NCBI RefSeq assembly: GCF_017312725.1
Contig: NZ_BOPO01000075.1
Coordinates: 23,272-87,271, forward strand
Source of the DNA: Actinocatenispora comari
GTDB lineage: Bacteria > Actinomycetota > Actinomycetes > Mycobacteriales > Micromonosporaceae
Length of the DNA: 64,000 nt
Direction: 5' to 3'
Below are positions 18,197 to 26,723 of this stretch, piece by piece (position 1 is the first letter of the stretch; each line of letters starts with the position of its first letter). The notes under the pieces are model-generated. The model searched no databases. It saw only the letters and a program-made list of their open reading frames with translations, and was not told the DNA's origin. The position numbers were made by a program, and so were the translations under genes.

Positions 18197-18210
18197 GGGC
18201 GGGAGGGCTG

Positions 18211-21200
18211 GTGGAGGCGGATCTGGCGGCGCTGCGGCGGGCCATGGCACAGGCGTTGTCCGCGGTGGAACGGGGCAAGGTGGCGGTCGTCGACCCGGAC
18301 CGGGTGGCGCGCGCGGACCGGATCCTCGCCCGCTGGCGCGCGCAGATGCCCTTTCACAAGGCGGGCTGGTTCGACCGCCGGCTGGCCGCGGACGGGCTGA
18401 CCGTGGAGATGGTGCGCGACCAGCTCGCCGAGCCACCGGACGCGCTGGCCGCCCGCGTCGCGGCCGGCGAGGCCGGCGCACCGGCCGGGCCGCTGGCCGA
18501 ACGTGCCGGTGCCGGCGACGAGTGGGTGGACGAGCTGGTGGCCGCGTACGCCACGCCGGCGTCGATCGAGCTGCCGGCCGAACACGACCTCGCCGCGGTG
18601 GCCGGGCCGCTGCTGGCGGCGGCCGCCGGCCGGCTGCGCGCCGCGCTCGCCCCGCTCGGTGACACGCCGTTCGGGGATGCGGACGCCGCCGTCGCCTGCT
18701 TCCTGCCGTCGCTGACCGGGCACGCGTACCTGCTGGCGCAGCGCTCCATGGTGCTCGAGGTGCAGGTGGCGAAGGTGACCGGCGCGCTCACCGCGGACAC
18801 CCCCGCCGGCCGGTACGAGCAGTTCCTGGACCGGCTGCGGGATCCGGGGATCGCGGCGGGGCTGCTCGCCGAGTACCCGGTGCTGGCGCGGCGGCTGGTG
18901 ACCGTGTGCCGCAACTGGGTGACCGCCAGCTCGGAACTGGTGCACCGGCTCGTCGCGGACCTGCCGGAGCTGTCCGCCCGGTTCGCCGACGGCGCCCCGC
19001 TCGGCGCGGTGACGCGGCTGGAGACCGACCTCGGCGACCGGCATCGGGGCGGCCGCACGGTGGCCCGGCTGCACTTCGAGCACGGCGTACGGATCCTGTA
19101 CAAGCCACGCTCGCTCACCGTCGACGCGCACTACCAGCAGCTGGTGTCGTGGCTCAACGGGTACCTGCGGTGGCCGCTCGCCGAGCTGCCCTGCCTGGCG
19201 CGGGACTCGTACGGCTGGGTGGCGCACGTGCAGGCCCGGCACTGCCGGGACACCGCCGAGCTGCACCGGTTCTACCACCGGGCCGGCACCCTGATCGCCC
19301 TGCTGTACCTGCTGGAGGCGACCGACTGCCACGCGCAGAACCTCATCGCGGTCGGCGACCAGCCGGTGCTGATCGACCACGAGACGCTGCTGACCCCGCG
19401 ACTGCGCGAGGACCTGCACGAGCTGTCCGCCGCCGAGCTGGTGGCCAACACGGCGATCGGCGGTTCGGTGCTGCGCTCGGGCATGCTGCCGTACCGGGCC
19501 TGGGTGGAGGTCGGCAACGGGGGCGCCGACGTGTCGGCGCTCGGCTGGGATCCGCGCGAGCTGCCGCCGCGGGAGATCCCGGAGCTGCTGGACGCCGGTA
19601 CCGACGAGGTCCGGGTCGGGTACCGGCGGGTCGGCATCGGGCAGGTCGCGTCCCGCCCGCTGCCGCCGGGCGAACCGTTGCGGCTGGCGGACTTCCAGGC
19701 CGATCTCGACGCCGGCTTCACCGAGGCGTACCGGATCCTGGCCGGGCACCGGGACACGGTGCGCGAGCTGCTCGGCGCGTTCGCCGACGACGAGATCCGG
19801 GTGCTGTGCCGGGAGACGATGGAGTACCGCACCCTGGTGGTGGCCGGGCTGCACCCGGACCGGCTGCGCGACGGGCTCGCCGCCGACCGGCACCTGGACC
19901 GGCTGTGGGAGCTGGTGCCGCGGCTGGAGGTGGTCGCGCCGCTGCTGGCGTCCGAGCGCGCCGACCTGTCCGCCACCGACGTACCGGTGTTCACCGCGCG
20001 GCCGGCCGGCACCGCGCTGTCCGATGCCGCCGGCCGGCCGATGCCGGCGGTCGCCGACGAGCCGGCGCTCGCCCTCGCCCTGGCCAAGCTCGACGCGCTG
20101 GGCGAGGACGACCTGGCCGCGCAGCGGTCGCTGCTGCGCTGGGCGGTCGAGTCGGCCCGCACCGATCACGTACCGCAGGCCGACGGCACGGTCGCCGCGA
20201 CGGCGCCGGCCGGGCCGCTGCCGGCGGCCGACCGGGTCGCGGAACGGGCGCTGGAGCACGCCGGGCGGGCCGCCGACCGGCTGCTGGCCCTCGCGTACCG
20301 CAAGGACGGCAGCCTGGCCTGGGCCGGTCCGGGGCTGCTGCCGGGCGGTGCCTGGGCGCTGGCACCGCTGGGCGCCGACCTGTACTCGGGTACCGCGGGT
20401 GTCGCGCTGTTCCTGGCCCGGCTGGCCGAGGTGACCGGCGACGCGGACCACTGGGCGGCGGCCGCGGGAGCGCTGGACACGCTGCGCGCGCAGGTGCTCC
20501 GGCTGCCGCGGAACCTCGCCGGCGGCCTCTGCGGGTACGGCGGGGTGCTGTACGCGCTGGCCCACCTGCACGCGATCCGGCCGGACCAGGAGCTGGCCGC
20601 GCTGGCCGACAACATGGCCGTGGGTGTCGGCGAGCTCGCCACCGACGACGCCGAGTACGACACGGTCAGCGGCGCGGCGGGCTCGATCGCCGGGCTAGTC
20701 GCCTGGCACGCGGTACGGCCGTCCGGCGCCGTCCGCGACGCGGTGCGTGCCTGCGCCGACCAGCTGTGCGCGCGGGCCGAGCGGCAGCCGGTGGGGGTGG
20801 GGTGGCGGGCGGCGTCGATGGCCGACGTGGCGCCTCGCCCGCTGGCCGGCTTCGCGCACGGGGTCGCCGGGCAGGCGTGGGCGCTCGCCCGGGCCGCCGC
20901 GATCACCGGGGAGCACCGGTACCTGGGGACCGCGGTGGCGGCCCTGGCGTACGAGCGGTCTCTGTTCGACGCCGACGCCGGGAACTGGCCGGACGTGCGT
21001 ACCGGCGTCCCGCACGAGGCGTCCTTCCCGGTGCTGTGGTGCCACGGCGCCGTCGGCGTCGGCCTGTCCCGTACCGGCCTGCTCGCCACGGCGCGCGAGC
21101 TCGGTGTCACCGACCTCGCCGGCGGCTCGGATCCGGGTGTGGGCGGCGGCGTGGGTACGGTCGCCGAGCTGACCGCCGACCTGCACACCGCGCTGGGTAC

Positions 21201-21516
21201 CGCCGCGGCCGCCGGGTTCGGCTGGAACTTCTCGCTGTGCCACGGCGATCTCGGCGCGCTCGACCTGTTCTGCACCGCGCCCGGGGTACTCGACGGTGCG
21301 GCGGGCGCTGCCGCCGGCGAGACGGCGCTACGGCAGACCGCGGCGATCCTGGACCGTCTCGACGAGCGCGGCTGGGTCTGCGGGCTGGCCGGTGGCGGCG
21401 AGAACCCGTCGCTGCTGGTCGGTCTCGCCGGTATCGGCTACGGCCTGCTCCGGTCCGCCGCCCCCGACCAGGTGCCCTCGGTGCTCGCCCTGCACCCGCC
21501 CCGAACGAAGCCCTGA
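18211..21516 (+). CDS. lanM: Class II lanthipeptide synthetase LanM
   Basis: 1,101 residues from GTG 18211, which follows GGGAGGG; the longer GTG at 18082 lies inside the first hairpin and is rejected. The N-terminal ~650 residues form the dehydratase (kinase-like) domain: GVRILYKPRSL with its lysine, LEATDCHAQNLIAVGDQP and LIDHETL for phosphorylation and elimination of Ser/Thr. The C-terminal ~350 residues form the LanC-like cyclase: GFAHGVAGQAWALAR, PVLWCHGAVGVGLSR and SLCHGDLGALD carry the zinc-binding Cys-Cys-His set. It should dehydrate and cyclise the product of 17835. No LanT/LanP is adjacent. Confidence 0.93.
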   Translation: MEADLAALRRAMAQALSAVERGKVAVVDPDRVARADRILARWRAQMPFHKAGWFDRRLAADGLTVEMVRDQLAEPPDALAARVAAGEAGAPAGPLAERAGAGDEWVDELVAAYATPASIELPAEHDLAAVAGPLLAAAAGRLRAALAPLGDTPFGDADAAVACFLPSLTGHAYLLAQRSMVLEVQVAKVTGALTADTPAGRYEQFLDRLRDPGIAAGLLAEYPVLARRLVTVCRNWVTASSELVHRLVADLPELSARFADGAPLGAVTRLETDLGDRHRGGRTVARLHFEHGVRILYKPRSLTVDAHYQQLVSWLNGYLRWPLAELPCLARDSYGWVAHVQARHCRDTAELHRFYHRAGTLIALLYLLEATDCHAQNLIAVGDQPVLIDHETLLTPRLREDLHELSAAELVANTAIGGSVLRSGMLPYRAWVEVGNGGADVSALGWDPRELPPREIPELLDAGTDEVRVGYRRVGIGQVASRPLPPGEPLRLADFQADLDAGFTEAYRILAGHRDTVRELLGAFADDEIRVLCRETMEYRTLVVAGLHPDRLRDGLAADRHLDRLWELVPRLEVVAPLLASERADLSATDVPVFTARPAGTALSDAAGRPMPAVADEPALALALAKLDALGEDDLAAQRSLLRWAVESARTDHVPQADGTVAATAPAGPLPAADRVAERALEHAGRAADRLLALAYRKDGSLAWAGPGLLPGGAWALAPLGADLYSGTAGVALFLARLAEVTGDADHWAAAAGALDTLRAQVLRLPRNLAGGLCGYGGVLYALAHLHAIRPDQELAALADNMAVGVGELATDDAEYDTVSGAAGSIAGLVAWHAVRPSGAVRDAVRACADQLCARAERQPVGVGWRAASMADVAPRPLAGFAHGVAGQAWALARAAAITGEHRYLGTAVAALAYERSLFDADAGNWPDVRTGVPHEASFPVLWCHGAVGVGLSRTGLLATARELGVTDLAGGSDPGVGGGVGTVAELTADLHTALGTAAAAGFGWNFSLCHGDLGALDLFCTAPGVLDGAAGAAAGETALRQTAAILDRLDERGWVCGLAGGGENPSLLVGLAGIGYGLLRSAAPDQVPSVLALHPPRTKP

Positions 21517-21518
21517 CG

Positions 21519-21543
21519 CACCGACACCGCGGGCGGGTCGGTG
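21519..21543. terminator. Convergent terminator between lanM and SARP gene
   Basis: CACCGAC (21519-21525) pairs with GTCGGTG (21537-21543), with an inner CCG/CGG stem, in the 43-bp gap between convergent stop codons. It probably works in both directions. Confidence 0.6.
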
Positions 21544-21559
21544 TTGCCGGGCCGACTGG

Positions 21560-22558
21560 CTAACCGGGTGGTGGCGGGTCGGCGGCGCCGCGCAGTACCC
21601 GCAAGCGGGCGTCGGTCAGCTCCGGCCCGGGGGTCAGGCCGAGCTGGTCGGACAGCCGGGCGCTGATCTCCCCGTACACCCGCAGCGCCGCCGCCTGCTG
21701 GCCGCCGCCGGCCAGGGCGAGCATCAGCCGGGCGTGCAGCGCCTCGTGCAGCGGCTCGGCGTCGGCGAGCAGCCGCAGCTGCGGCACCGGCTGGTGCCGG
21801 CCGGTCCGAGCGGCGGCCTCGGCGTACCGGATGGCGGCGGCGACGCGCTGCTCGACCAGCGTGGCGACCGGCGCGCTGCCGCGCAGCAGGTCGACATCGG
21901 CCAGCGGAGTGCCGCGCCACAGCCGCAGCGCCGCCTCGTAGCGTTCCCCGGCGAGCTGGTGGTTCCCGGCGCCGGCAGCGGTACGGGCCTGCTCGGTCAG
22001 CCGGCCGAACCGCAACAGGTCGAGCCCGTCCGCGCGGATCCGCAGCCGGTAGCTCGCCCCGGTCGACTCCAGCACCGATCGCCGCCGCTCCGGCGGGGCG
22101 TCCGGCAGGAGCAGCCCCCGCAACCGGCTCACGTACGCCTGCACGAGGTGCACCGCGGTCGCCGGCGCGGCGCGGGCCCACAGCCGGTCGATGATCTCCT
22201 CGCGGTGCACCAGCGTGTTCGGGTTGAGCGCGAGCAACCCGAGCACGGCACGTTGCCGGGGCGGGCCGAGCCGGACCGGCCGGCCGCCGACCCGCAGCTC
22301 CAGCGGGCCCAGTACCCGCAGCACGAACCGGCGGGCGGCGCCGGGATCGGCCGACGACGGCGCGGGCAGGCCGAGCGCCGCGCCGAGCCGGCGGGCGGTG
22401 CTGCGTCGCGGTGTGCGCCGTCGGCCCTGCTCCAGGTCGCGCACCGCACCGACGCTCAACCCGGCCCGGTCGGCGAGTTCCCGCTGGCTGAGCCGGGCCG
22501 TGGTGCGGTAGGTGCGCAACACGTCGGCGAACCGGAGGTCCAGATGCGTACCGTCCAT
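21560..22558 (-). CDS. AfsR/SARP-type regulator with N-terminal XRE helix-turn-helix
   Basis: 332 residues from ATG 22558 (GGGAG 7 nt upstream; a GTG at 22597 would add 13 residues). Three domains: an XRE helix-turn-helix (about 10-65, RLSQRELADRAGLSVGAVRDLEQG), an OmpR-type winged helix (FVLRVLGPLELRVGGRPV to YVSRLRGLL), and a bacterial transcriptional activation domain (about 180-325). SARPs typically activate specialised-metabolite clusters, so it is probably the regulator of the adjacent lanthipeptide genes, to which it is convergent. The XRE-SARP fusion is known but less common than the plain SARP form. Confidence 0.88.
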   Translation of the reverse strand: MDGTHLDLRFADVLRTYRTTARLSQRELADRAGLSVGAVRDLEQGRRRTPRRSTARRLGAALGLPAPSSADPGAARRFVLRVLGPLELRVGGRPVRLGPPRQRAVLGLLALNPNTLVHREEIIDRLWARAAPATAVHLVQAYVSRLRGLLLPDAPPERRRSVLESTGASYRLRIRADGLDLLRFGRLTEQARTAAGAGNHQLAGERYEAALRLWRGTPLADVDLLRGSAPVATLVEQRVAAAIRYAEAAARTGRHQPVPQLRLLADAEPLHEALHARLMLALAGGGQQAAALRVYGEISARLSDQLGLTPGPELTDARLRVLRGAADPPPPG

Positions 22559-22683
22559 CTGCGGCTCCCGCTGTGCCCTCGTTGGCGTAACCAGCACGAT
22601 AACGGGCAGGGCTGATGAAACCCCTTGTGATTGTGCGCACAGCGATGCGTGACGGCCCGGTGACTCCGCGCCGGGCCGTACGT

Positions 22684-23586
22684 TCAGTCGACGGTGAGGA
22701 CGATCTTGCCGCCGGCGTGGCCGCTGTCGCTGAGCCGCTGTGCCTCGGCCGCGTCGGCCAGCGGGTACCGGGCGGCGATCGGCACGGTCAGCTCGCCCGC
22801 GGCGACCTGCCGTGCCAGCTCCGCGACCGCGGCCGGTTCCACCATCACCTCACCGCCGCCGGTGAACAGGACCCCGTAGTCGGCGGCGTTCGGGTCGGCG
22901 ATCGTGACGATGCGCTCCGGGCCGCCGCGCAGCGCGATCGAGTCCGGCAGCGCGCCCCAGCCGGAGGCGTCGAACACCGCGTCGATGCCTTGCGGCGCAA
23001 CGGAACGGACCCGGTCCACCAGCCCGTCACCGTAGCCGATCGCGGTCGCGCCGAGCCGGTCGATCCGGTCCCGGCCGGCCTCGCCCGCGGTACCGATCAC
23101 GGTGACGCCGCGCTGCCGGGCGAGCTGCACCGCGAGCACGCCGACGCTGCCCGACGCGCCGTGGATCAGCAGCGTCTCGCCGGCGGACACGTCGAGCAGT
23201 CGCAGCACCCGCAGCGCGGTCTCGGCCACCACCGGTACGGCCGCGGCGACGTCCCAGGCCAGGCCGGCCGGCTTGGCCACCATCCGGTCCGACAGCGCGA
23301 ACTGCGCGTACGACCCGGTCAGGGTGGGGCCGAGCACCTCGTCGCCGACGGCCAGGCCGGTGACGTCCGGGCCGAGCGCGTCGACCACGCCGGCGGCCTC
23401 GACGCCGGGGATCGACGGCAGCTCGATCGGCCAGCCGCCGCCGGACCGCAGCTTGCCGTCGATCGGGTTGACGCCGGCCGCGCGGACCCGGACCCGTACC
23501 TGGCCGGCGCCCGGCTCGGGCACGTCGACCTCGGTGTCGCGCAACACTTCCGGACCGCCGTGGCGGTCGAACACGATTGCCTTCAT
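22684..23586 (-). CDS. Zinc-free medium-chain oxidoreductase (quinone oxidoreductase-like)
   Basis: 300 residues from ATG 23586; an in-frame ATG at 23595 adds three. Groes-like domain with RAAGVNPIDGKLRSG and GVEAAGVVDALG, then the Rossmann nucleotide site LIHGASGSVGVLAVQLAR. Catalytic zinc ligands of true alcohol dehydrogenases are missing, as in NADPH:quinone oxidoreductases. C-terminal PLADAAEAQRLSDSGHAGGKIVL is typical. Stands alone with no clear pathway context. Confidence 0.9.
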   Translation of the reverse strand: MKAIVFDRHGGPEVLRDTEVDVPEPGAGQVRVRVRAAGVNPIDGKLRSGGGWPIELPSIPGVEAAGVVDALGPDVTGLAVGDEVLGPTLTGSYAQFALSDRMVAKPAGLAWDVAAAVPVVAETALRVLRLLDVSAGETLLIHGASGSVGVLAVQLARQRGVTVIGTAGEAGRDRIDRLGATAIGYGDGLVDRVRSVAPQGIDAVFDASGWGALPDSIALRGGPERIVTIADPNAADYGVLFTGGGEVMVEPAAVAELARQVAAGELTVPIAARYPLADAAEAQRLSDSGHAGGKIVLTVD

Positions 23587-23665
23587 GATCCCCATCCTGT
23601 CCTGCGACCGGGATCATCGACCACCTGGACCGGCCGCCACGTTCGCCGACCGGGTCCGGGCACCC

Positions 23666-24889
23666 TTACGGCTCGTAGGCCTTCGCGTCGCGGACCGAGG
23701 CGGGCACGGGCAGCGCGCTGCCGGCGAGGAAGTCGGACCACGTCATGTTCCAGTCCGTCCAGCCGTTGCCCTCGGCGAGCGGGGTACCGGTGCCGGACAC
23801 CGTGACGGGATCGCCGATGTGGGTGCGGGCGAACAGCCACGCCGCGTCCGGGTCGGAGATGTTGACGCAGCCGTGCGACACGTTGTTGTGCCCCTGGTCG
23901 GCCACCGACCACGGCGCCGCGTGGATGAACTCGCCGCCCCAGGTGAGCCGCTGCGCGTTGTCCACCGGTGCGACGTAGTTCTCGCCCGGGATGCCGCGGG
24001 TGTCGAACACGGTGTGCGCGGCCTTGTCCATGATCACCATGTGCCCGGACGAGGACGGTGCGTCGGCCTTGCCCAGGCTGACCGGCATCGTGCGGGTCAG
24101 CTTGCCGTTCTGGTACACCCGCAGCTGCTTGGGCTCGTTGGTGATCCGCAGCTCGACCCGGTCGGAGCCGATGCGCGCGGTGGCGGTGCGGTCGGTGTCG
24201 CCGTAGCCGCCGTGGCCCAGCGGCAGCCCGCCGAGCGCCATCCGTACCGTCAGCTTCGTGCCGGGCTGCCACCAGGTCGCCGGGCGGTACTCGACGCGCT
24301 GCGGGCTGAACCAGTGCCAGGCGCCCGGCTGCGGCGGATCGCTGCGGACGAACAGCCGCCGCTGCACCGCCGCGCGCAGGTTCTTCGGTACGTCGCGCAG
24401 GATCTCGACCGCGATCGGCATGCCGACGCCGTAGGTCTGCCCGTCCTGCACGTACATGCCGGTACCGACGCGGTTGCTCGGTTCGCGCATGGTGGTGAAC
24501 GTGGTGCTGCGCTCGACGTGCTGACGCCGGGCGCCGACCGCGACGACGGTGGCGGTGTAGCGCCGGTGGTACGCCAGCGGCTCGGCCGGCACCCAGCTGG
24601 TGCCGTCCGGGCGCAGCGAACCGGCGACCCGGTCGCCGTGCGCGTCGACCAGCCGCACCTGATCGACCGATCCGCCGACGACCCTGGTGCCGATCTCGGT
24701 ACTGACCGGCAGATCGGTGCTGTCGGCCCGCGGCCGCACCGTGAGCGACAGCGGTGTCCGGTCCGCCGCCGGCGTCGGACCGGCGATGGTGTCCTTGGTG
24801 TTCGCGCCGTCGCCGGTGCACCCGGCGGTCGTGGCGATCGCGGCGGTGAGTACCGCGAGCGTGGCGATGGCCCTGTGAAGCCGTGTCAC
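23666..24889 (-). CDS. Lipoprotein L,D-transpeptidase (YkuD family)
   Basis: 407 residues from GTG 24889, with GGGAGGG just upstream; the frame stays open much further but that part only mirrors the radical SAM gene. The signal peptide ends in a lipobox (TTAGC, Cys24), so it is membrane-anchored outside the cell. Two Ig-like domains (about 45-240) precede the YkuD catalytic domain (about 245-375) with HAAPWSVADQGHNNVSHGCVN; Cys in SHGCVN is the nucleophile. This layout matches mycobacterial LdtMt2-type enzymes that form 3-3 cross-links in peptidoglycan and are carbapenem targets. Monocistronic. Confidence 0.93.
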   Translation of the reverse strand: MTRLHRAIATLAVLTAAIATTAGCTGDGANTKDTIAGPTPAADRTPLSLTVRPRADSTDLPVSTEIGTRVVGGSVDQVRLVDAHGDRVAGSLRPDGTSWVPAEPLAYHRRYTATVVAVGARRQHVERSTTFTTMREPSNRVGTGMYVQDGQTYGVGMPIAVEILRDVPKNLRAAVQRRLFVRSDPPQPGAWHWFSPQRVEYRPATWWQPGTKLTVRMALGGLPLGHGGYGDTDRTATARIGSDRVELRITNEPKQLRVYQNGKLTRTMPVSLGKADAPSSSGHMVIMDKAAHTVFDTRGIPGENYVAPVDNAQRLTWGGEFIHAAPWSVADQGHNNVSHGCVNISDPDAAWLFARTHIGDPVTVSGTGTPLAEGNGWTDWNMTWSDFLAGSALPVPASVRDAKAYEP

Positions 24890-25156
24890 CGTGCCCTCCC
24901 GTGTCCGGACTGCCCGGCATGACGGTGTACCCGGCCCATCGTGCCGTGCACCGGACGGGCCGGCGGCGGCTTCGGCGGTACCTGCCCGGATTCGCGATCT
25001 GCACGGTCTGCGGATCCACCGTTCGGTGGTGCCGGGATCGCGCTTCTTCTGCGCCGCACCGGTTTGCTGTGGTAGTCCAGATCTGACCGCTTCGGGTGGT
25101 CCGGTGCGTGGTGCGCGCCGGGCCGAGGACCACGGAAGCAAAGGAGTCGCGCGGCG

Positions 25157-26155
25157 ATGAGTATTCCGTTCCGGCAGGCGGCGAAGATCGGCGCGTACCT
25201 GTTCCGGCAGAAGCTGGCCGGTCGCAAGAAGTTCCCGATCACGCTGGAGCTCGAACCGCTGTTCGCCTGCAACCTCGCCTGCGAGGGCTGCGGCAAGATC
25301 CAGCATCCGCACGACGTGCTCAAGCAGCGGATGCCGGTGGAACGGGCGCTCGCCGCCGCCGACGAGTGCGGTGCTCCGGTGGTGTGCCTGGCCGGCGGCG
25401 AGCCGCTGATGCACCCGCAGGTCGAGGACATCGTCGAGGGGCTGATCCAGCGCAAGAAGTTCATCTACCTGTGCACCAACGCGTTGCTGATCCCGCGCAA
25501 GATCGACAAGCTGCACCCGTCGCCGTACCTGTCGTTCGCGGTGCACATCGACGGGCTGGAGGAGCGGCACGACGAGTCGGTCGCGAAGAAGGGCGTCTTC
25601 GCGCAGGCGGTGGACGCCATCAAGATGGCGCAGGACCGGGGATTCCGGGTCACCACCAACACCACGTTCTTCAACACCGACACCCCGCAGACCGTCATCG
25701 AGGTGCTCGACTTCCTGAACAACGACCTGAAGGTCGACGGGATGATGCTCTCCCCGGCCTACGCGTACGAGAAGGCGCCGGACCAGGACCACTTCCTCGG
25801 CGTGGAGGAGACCCGCGAGCTGTTCCGCAAGGCGTTCGCCAACGGCCGCCGGGAGAAGTGGCGGATCAACCACTCGCCGGCGTTCCTGGACTTCCTCGAG
25901 GGCAAGCGCGACTTCGCCTGCACCGCCTGGGGAATCCCGTCGTACTCGCTGTTCGGCTGGCAGCGGCCCTGCTACCTGATGGGCGACAGCTACGCCAAGA
26001 GCTACCGCGAGCTGGTCGAGGAGACCGACTGGGAGAAGTACGGCCGGGGCCGGGATCCGCGCTGTGCCAACTGCATGGCGCACTGCGGGTACGAGCCGAC
26101 CGCGATCATGGCCACGATGTCGTCACTGCGCGAGTCGATTCGCGCCGTGCGGTAA
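25157..26155 (+). CDS. hpnH: HpnH-type radical SAM adenosyl-hopene transferase
   Basis: 332 residues, close to the family length. The radical SAM cluster motif is CNLACEGC near residue 37, followed by GGEPLMHPQVEDIVEGL (SAM site) and the C-terminal DUF3463 region with CTAWGIPSYSLFGWQRPCY and CANCMAHCGYEPTA. HpnH joins the 5'-deoxyadenosyl radical to diploptene, the first step to C35 hopanoids in the membrane. Usually it lies with shc, hpnG or ispH/dxs genes; none is here, so it is an orphan copy. Its 3' flank carries a structured repeat (26162-26309). Confidence 0.9.
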   Translation: MSIPFRQAAKIGAYLFRQKLAGRKKFPITLELEPLFACNLACEGCGKIQHPHDVLKQRMPVERALAAADECGAPVVCLAGGEPLMHPQVEDIVEGLIQRKKFIYLCTNALLIPRKIDKLHPSPYLSFAVHIDGLEERHDESVAKKGVFAQAVDAIKMAQDRGFRVTTNTTFFNTDTPQTVIEVLDFLNNDLKVDGMMLSPAYAYEKAPDQDHFLGVEETRELFRKAFANGRREKWRINHSPAFLDFLEGKRDFACTAWGIPSYSLFGWQRPCYLMGDSYAKSYRELVEETDWEKYGRGRDPRCANCMAHCGYEPTAIMATMSSLRESIRAVR

Positions 26156-26161
26156 GGGAAA

Positions 26162-26309
26162 GGCGCCACCTCTACCCGCTGAGGTGCGCCCCAAGCGGCG
26201 GTGCAAAGGCCACCTCTGTTCGTCGCTTTGACCCCGCGTGGGGGAATGCGAGGAGAGGGCTTCGCCCCCTCCTCGCGCTCCTTCCCCGCCAAGGGGGCCG
26301 CCCCCTTGG
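26162..26309 (+). repeat. Structured repeat element, copy 1 (plus orientation)
   Basis: Starts 7 bp after the hpnH stop. Hairpin A (26162-26190, CACCTC/GAGGTG stem), a 43-nt conserved core (26204-26246), hairpin B (26248-26276, GCGAGGA/TCCTCGC stem with TTCG loop) and hairpin C (26289-26309, 10-bp CCAAGGGGGC/GCCCCCTTGG stem). The inverted partner at 26547-26723 keeps all four parts, with 38 of 43 core bases identical and two compensated base pairs in hairpin B. Confidence 0.85.
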
Positions 26310-26546
26310 CCATCCCCGCCCAGCCCCCGGAACGGCTGCCCATCGACGCCGAGTGCCCTACGAAGAAGAACGGGGCACGGCCCGGCCTACCCATCACGGC
26401 AACGCTCGCTTCGCTTCGTGTCGCGCTGCACACGAGGGTTGGTCGTGGCGGACACGGCGGCGTGGCAAATGCCGCACCGGCTCCCCGTAGTTCCGAAGCG
26501 GCCAGGCGGGGTCCTGCCTGATCACTGATTCCCGTGCAGGGGATGT
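26310..26546. other. Centre of the inverted element, no gene seen
   Basis: Between the two structured repeats, 237 bp hold only short frames without ribosome sites or recognisable domains. No transposase fragment and no target-site duplication could be recognised by eye. Confidence 0.5.
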
Positions 26547-26723
26547 CAAGGGGGCGACTGCCCCCTTGATGGGGAGGGGTGTGGGGAGGGGCGAAGCCCG
26601 CTCCCCACGTTCCCCCACGGGGGGTGAAAGCGGCGCACAGAGGTGGCCTTTACCACCCCAGCAACAGCGAACCCAGAGCCGACACGAGCGCTTCGGGCAG
26701 CACCTCAGCGCAAAGAGGTGCCC
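26547..26723 (-). repeat. Structured repeat element, copy 2 (minus orientation)
   Basis: Inverted relative to copy 1. Read on the minus strand: hairpin A (26695-26723), which overlaps the last codons of the P-loop gene, the 43-nt core (26610-26652), hairpin B (26581-26608, GTGGGGA/TCCCCAC stem) and hairpin C (26547-26568, perfect 9-bp stem CAAGGGGGC/GCCCCCTTG). It is thus in sense orientation in the 3' region of the minus-strand gene, just as copy 1 is for hpnH. Confidence 0.85.

Noticed and set aside
18082..18210. Longer LanM start at GTG 18082
   Set aside because: It lies inside a 14-bp hairpin and lacks a ribosome site; GTG 18211 follows GGGAGGG.
18160..20571. 803-codon minus-strand frame opposite lanM
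   Set aside because: Shadow frame; LanM motifs are unambiguous on the plus strand.
24890..26083. N-terminal extension of the L,D-transpeptidase frame
   Set aside because: It runs antisense to hpnH; the lipoprotein signal starts at GTG 24889 behind a good ribosome site.
26201..26521. Short ORFs within the inverted element
   Set aside because: They read through hairpins, lack ribosome sites and have no domain.
26162..26723. Insertion sequence interpretation of the inverted repeat
   Set aside because: No transposase remnant, no visible target-site duplication; each arm is itself a multi-hairpin element in sense to its gene.
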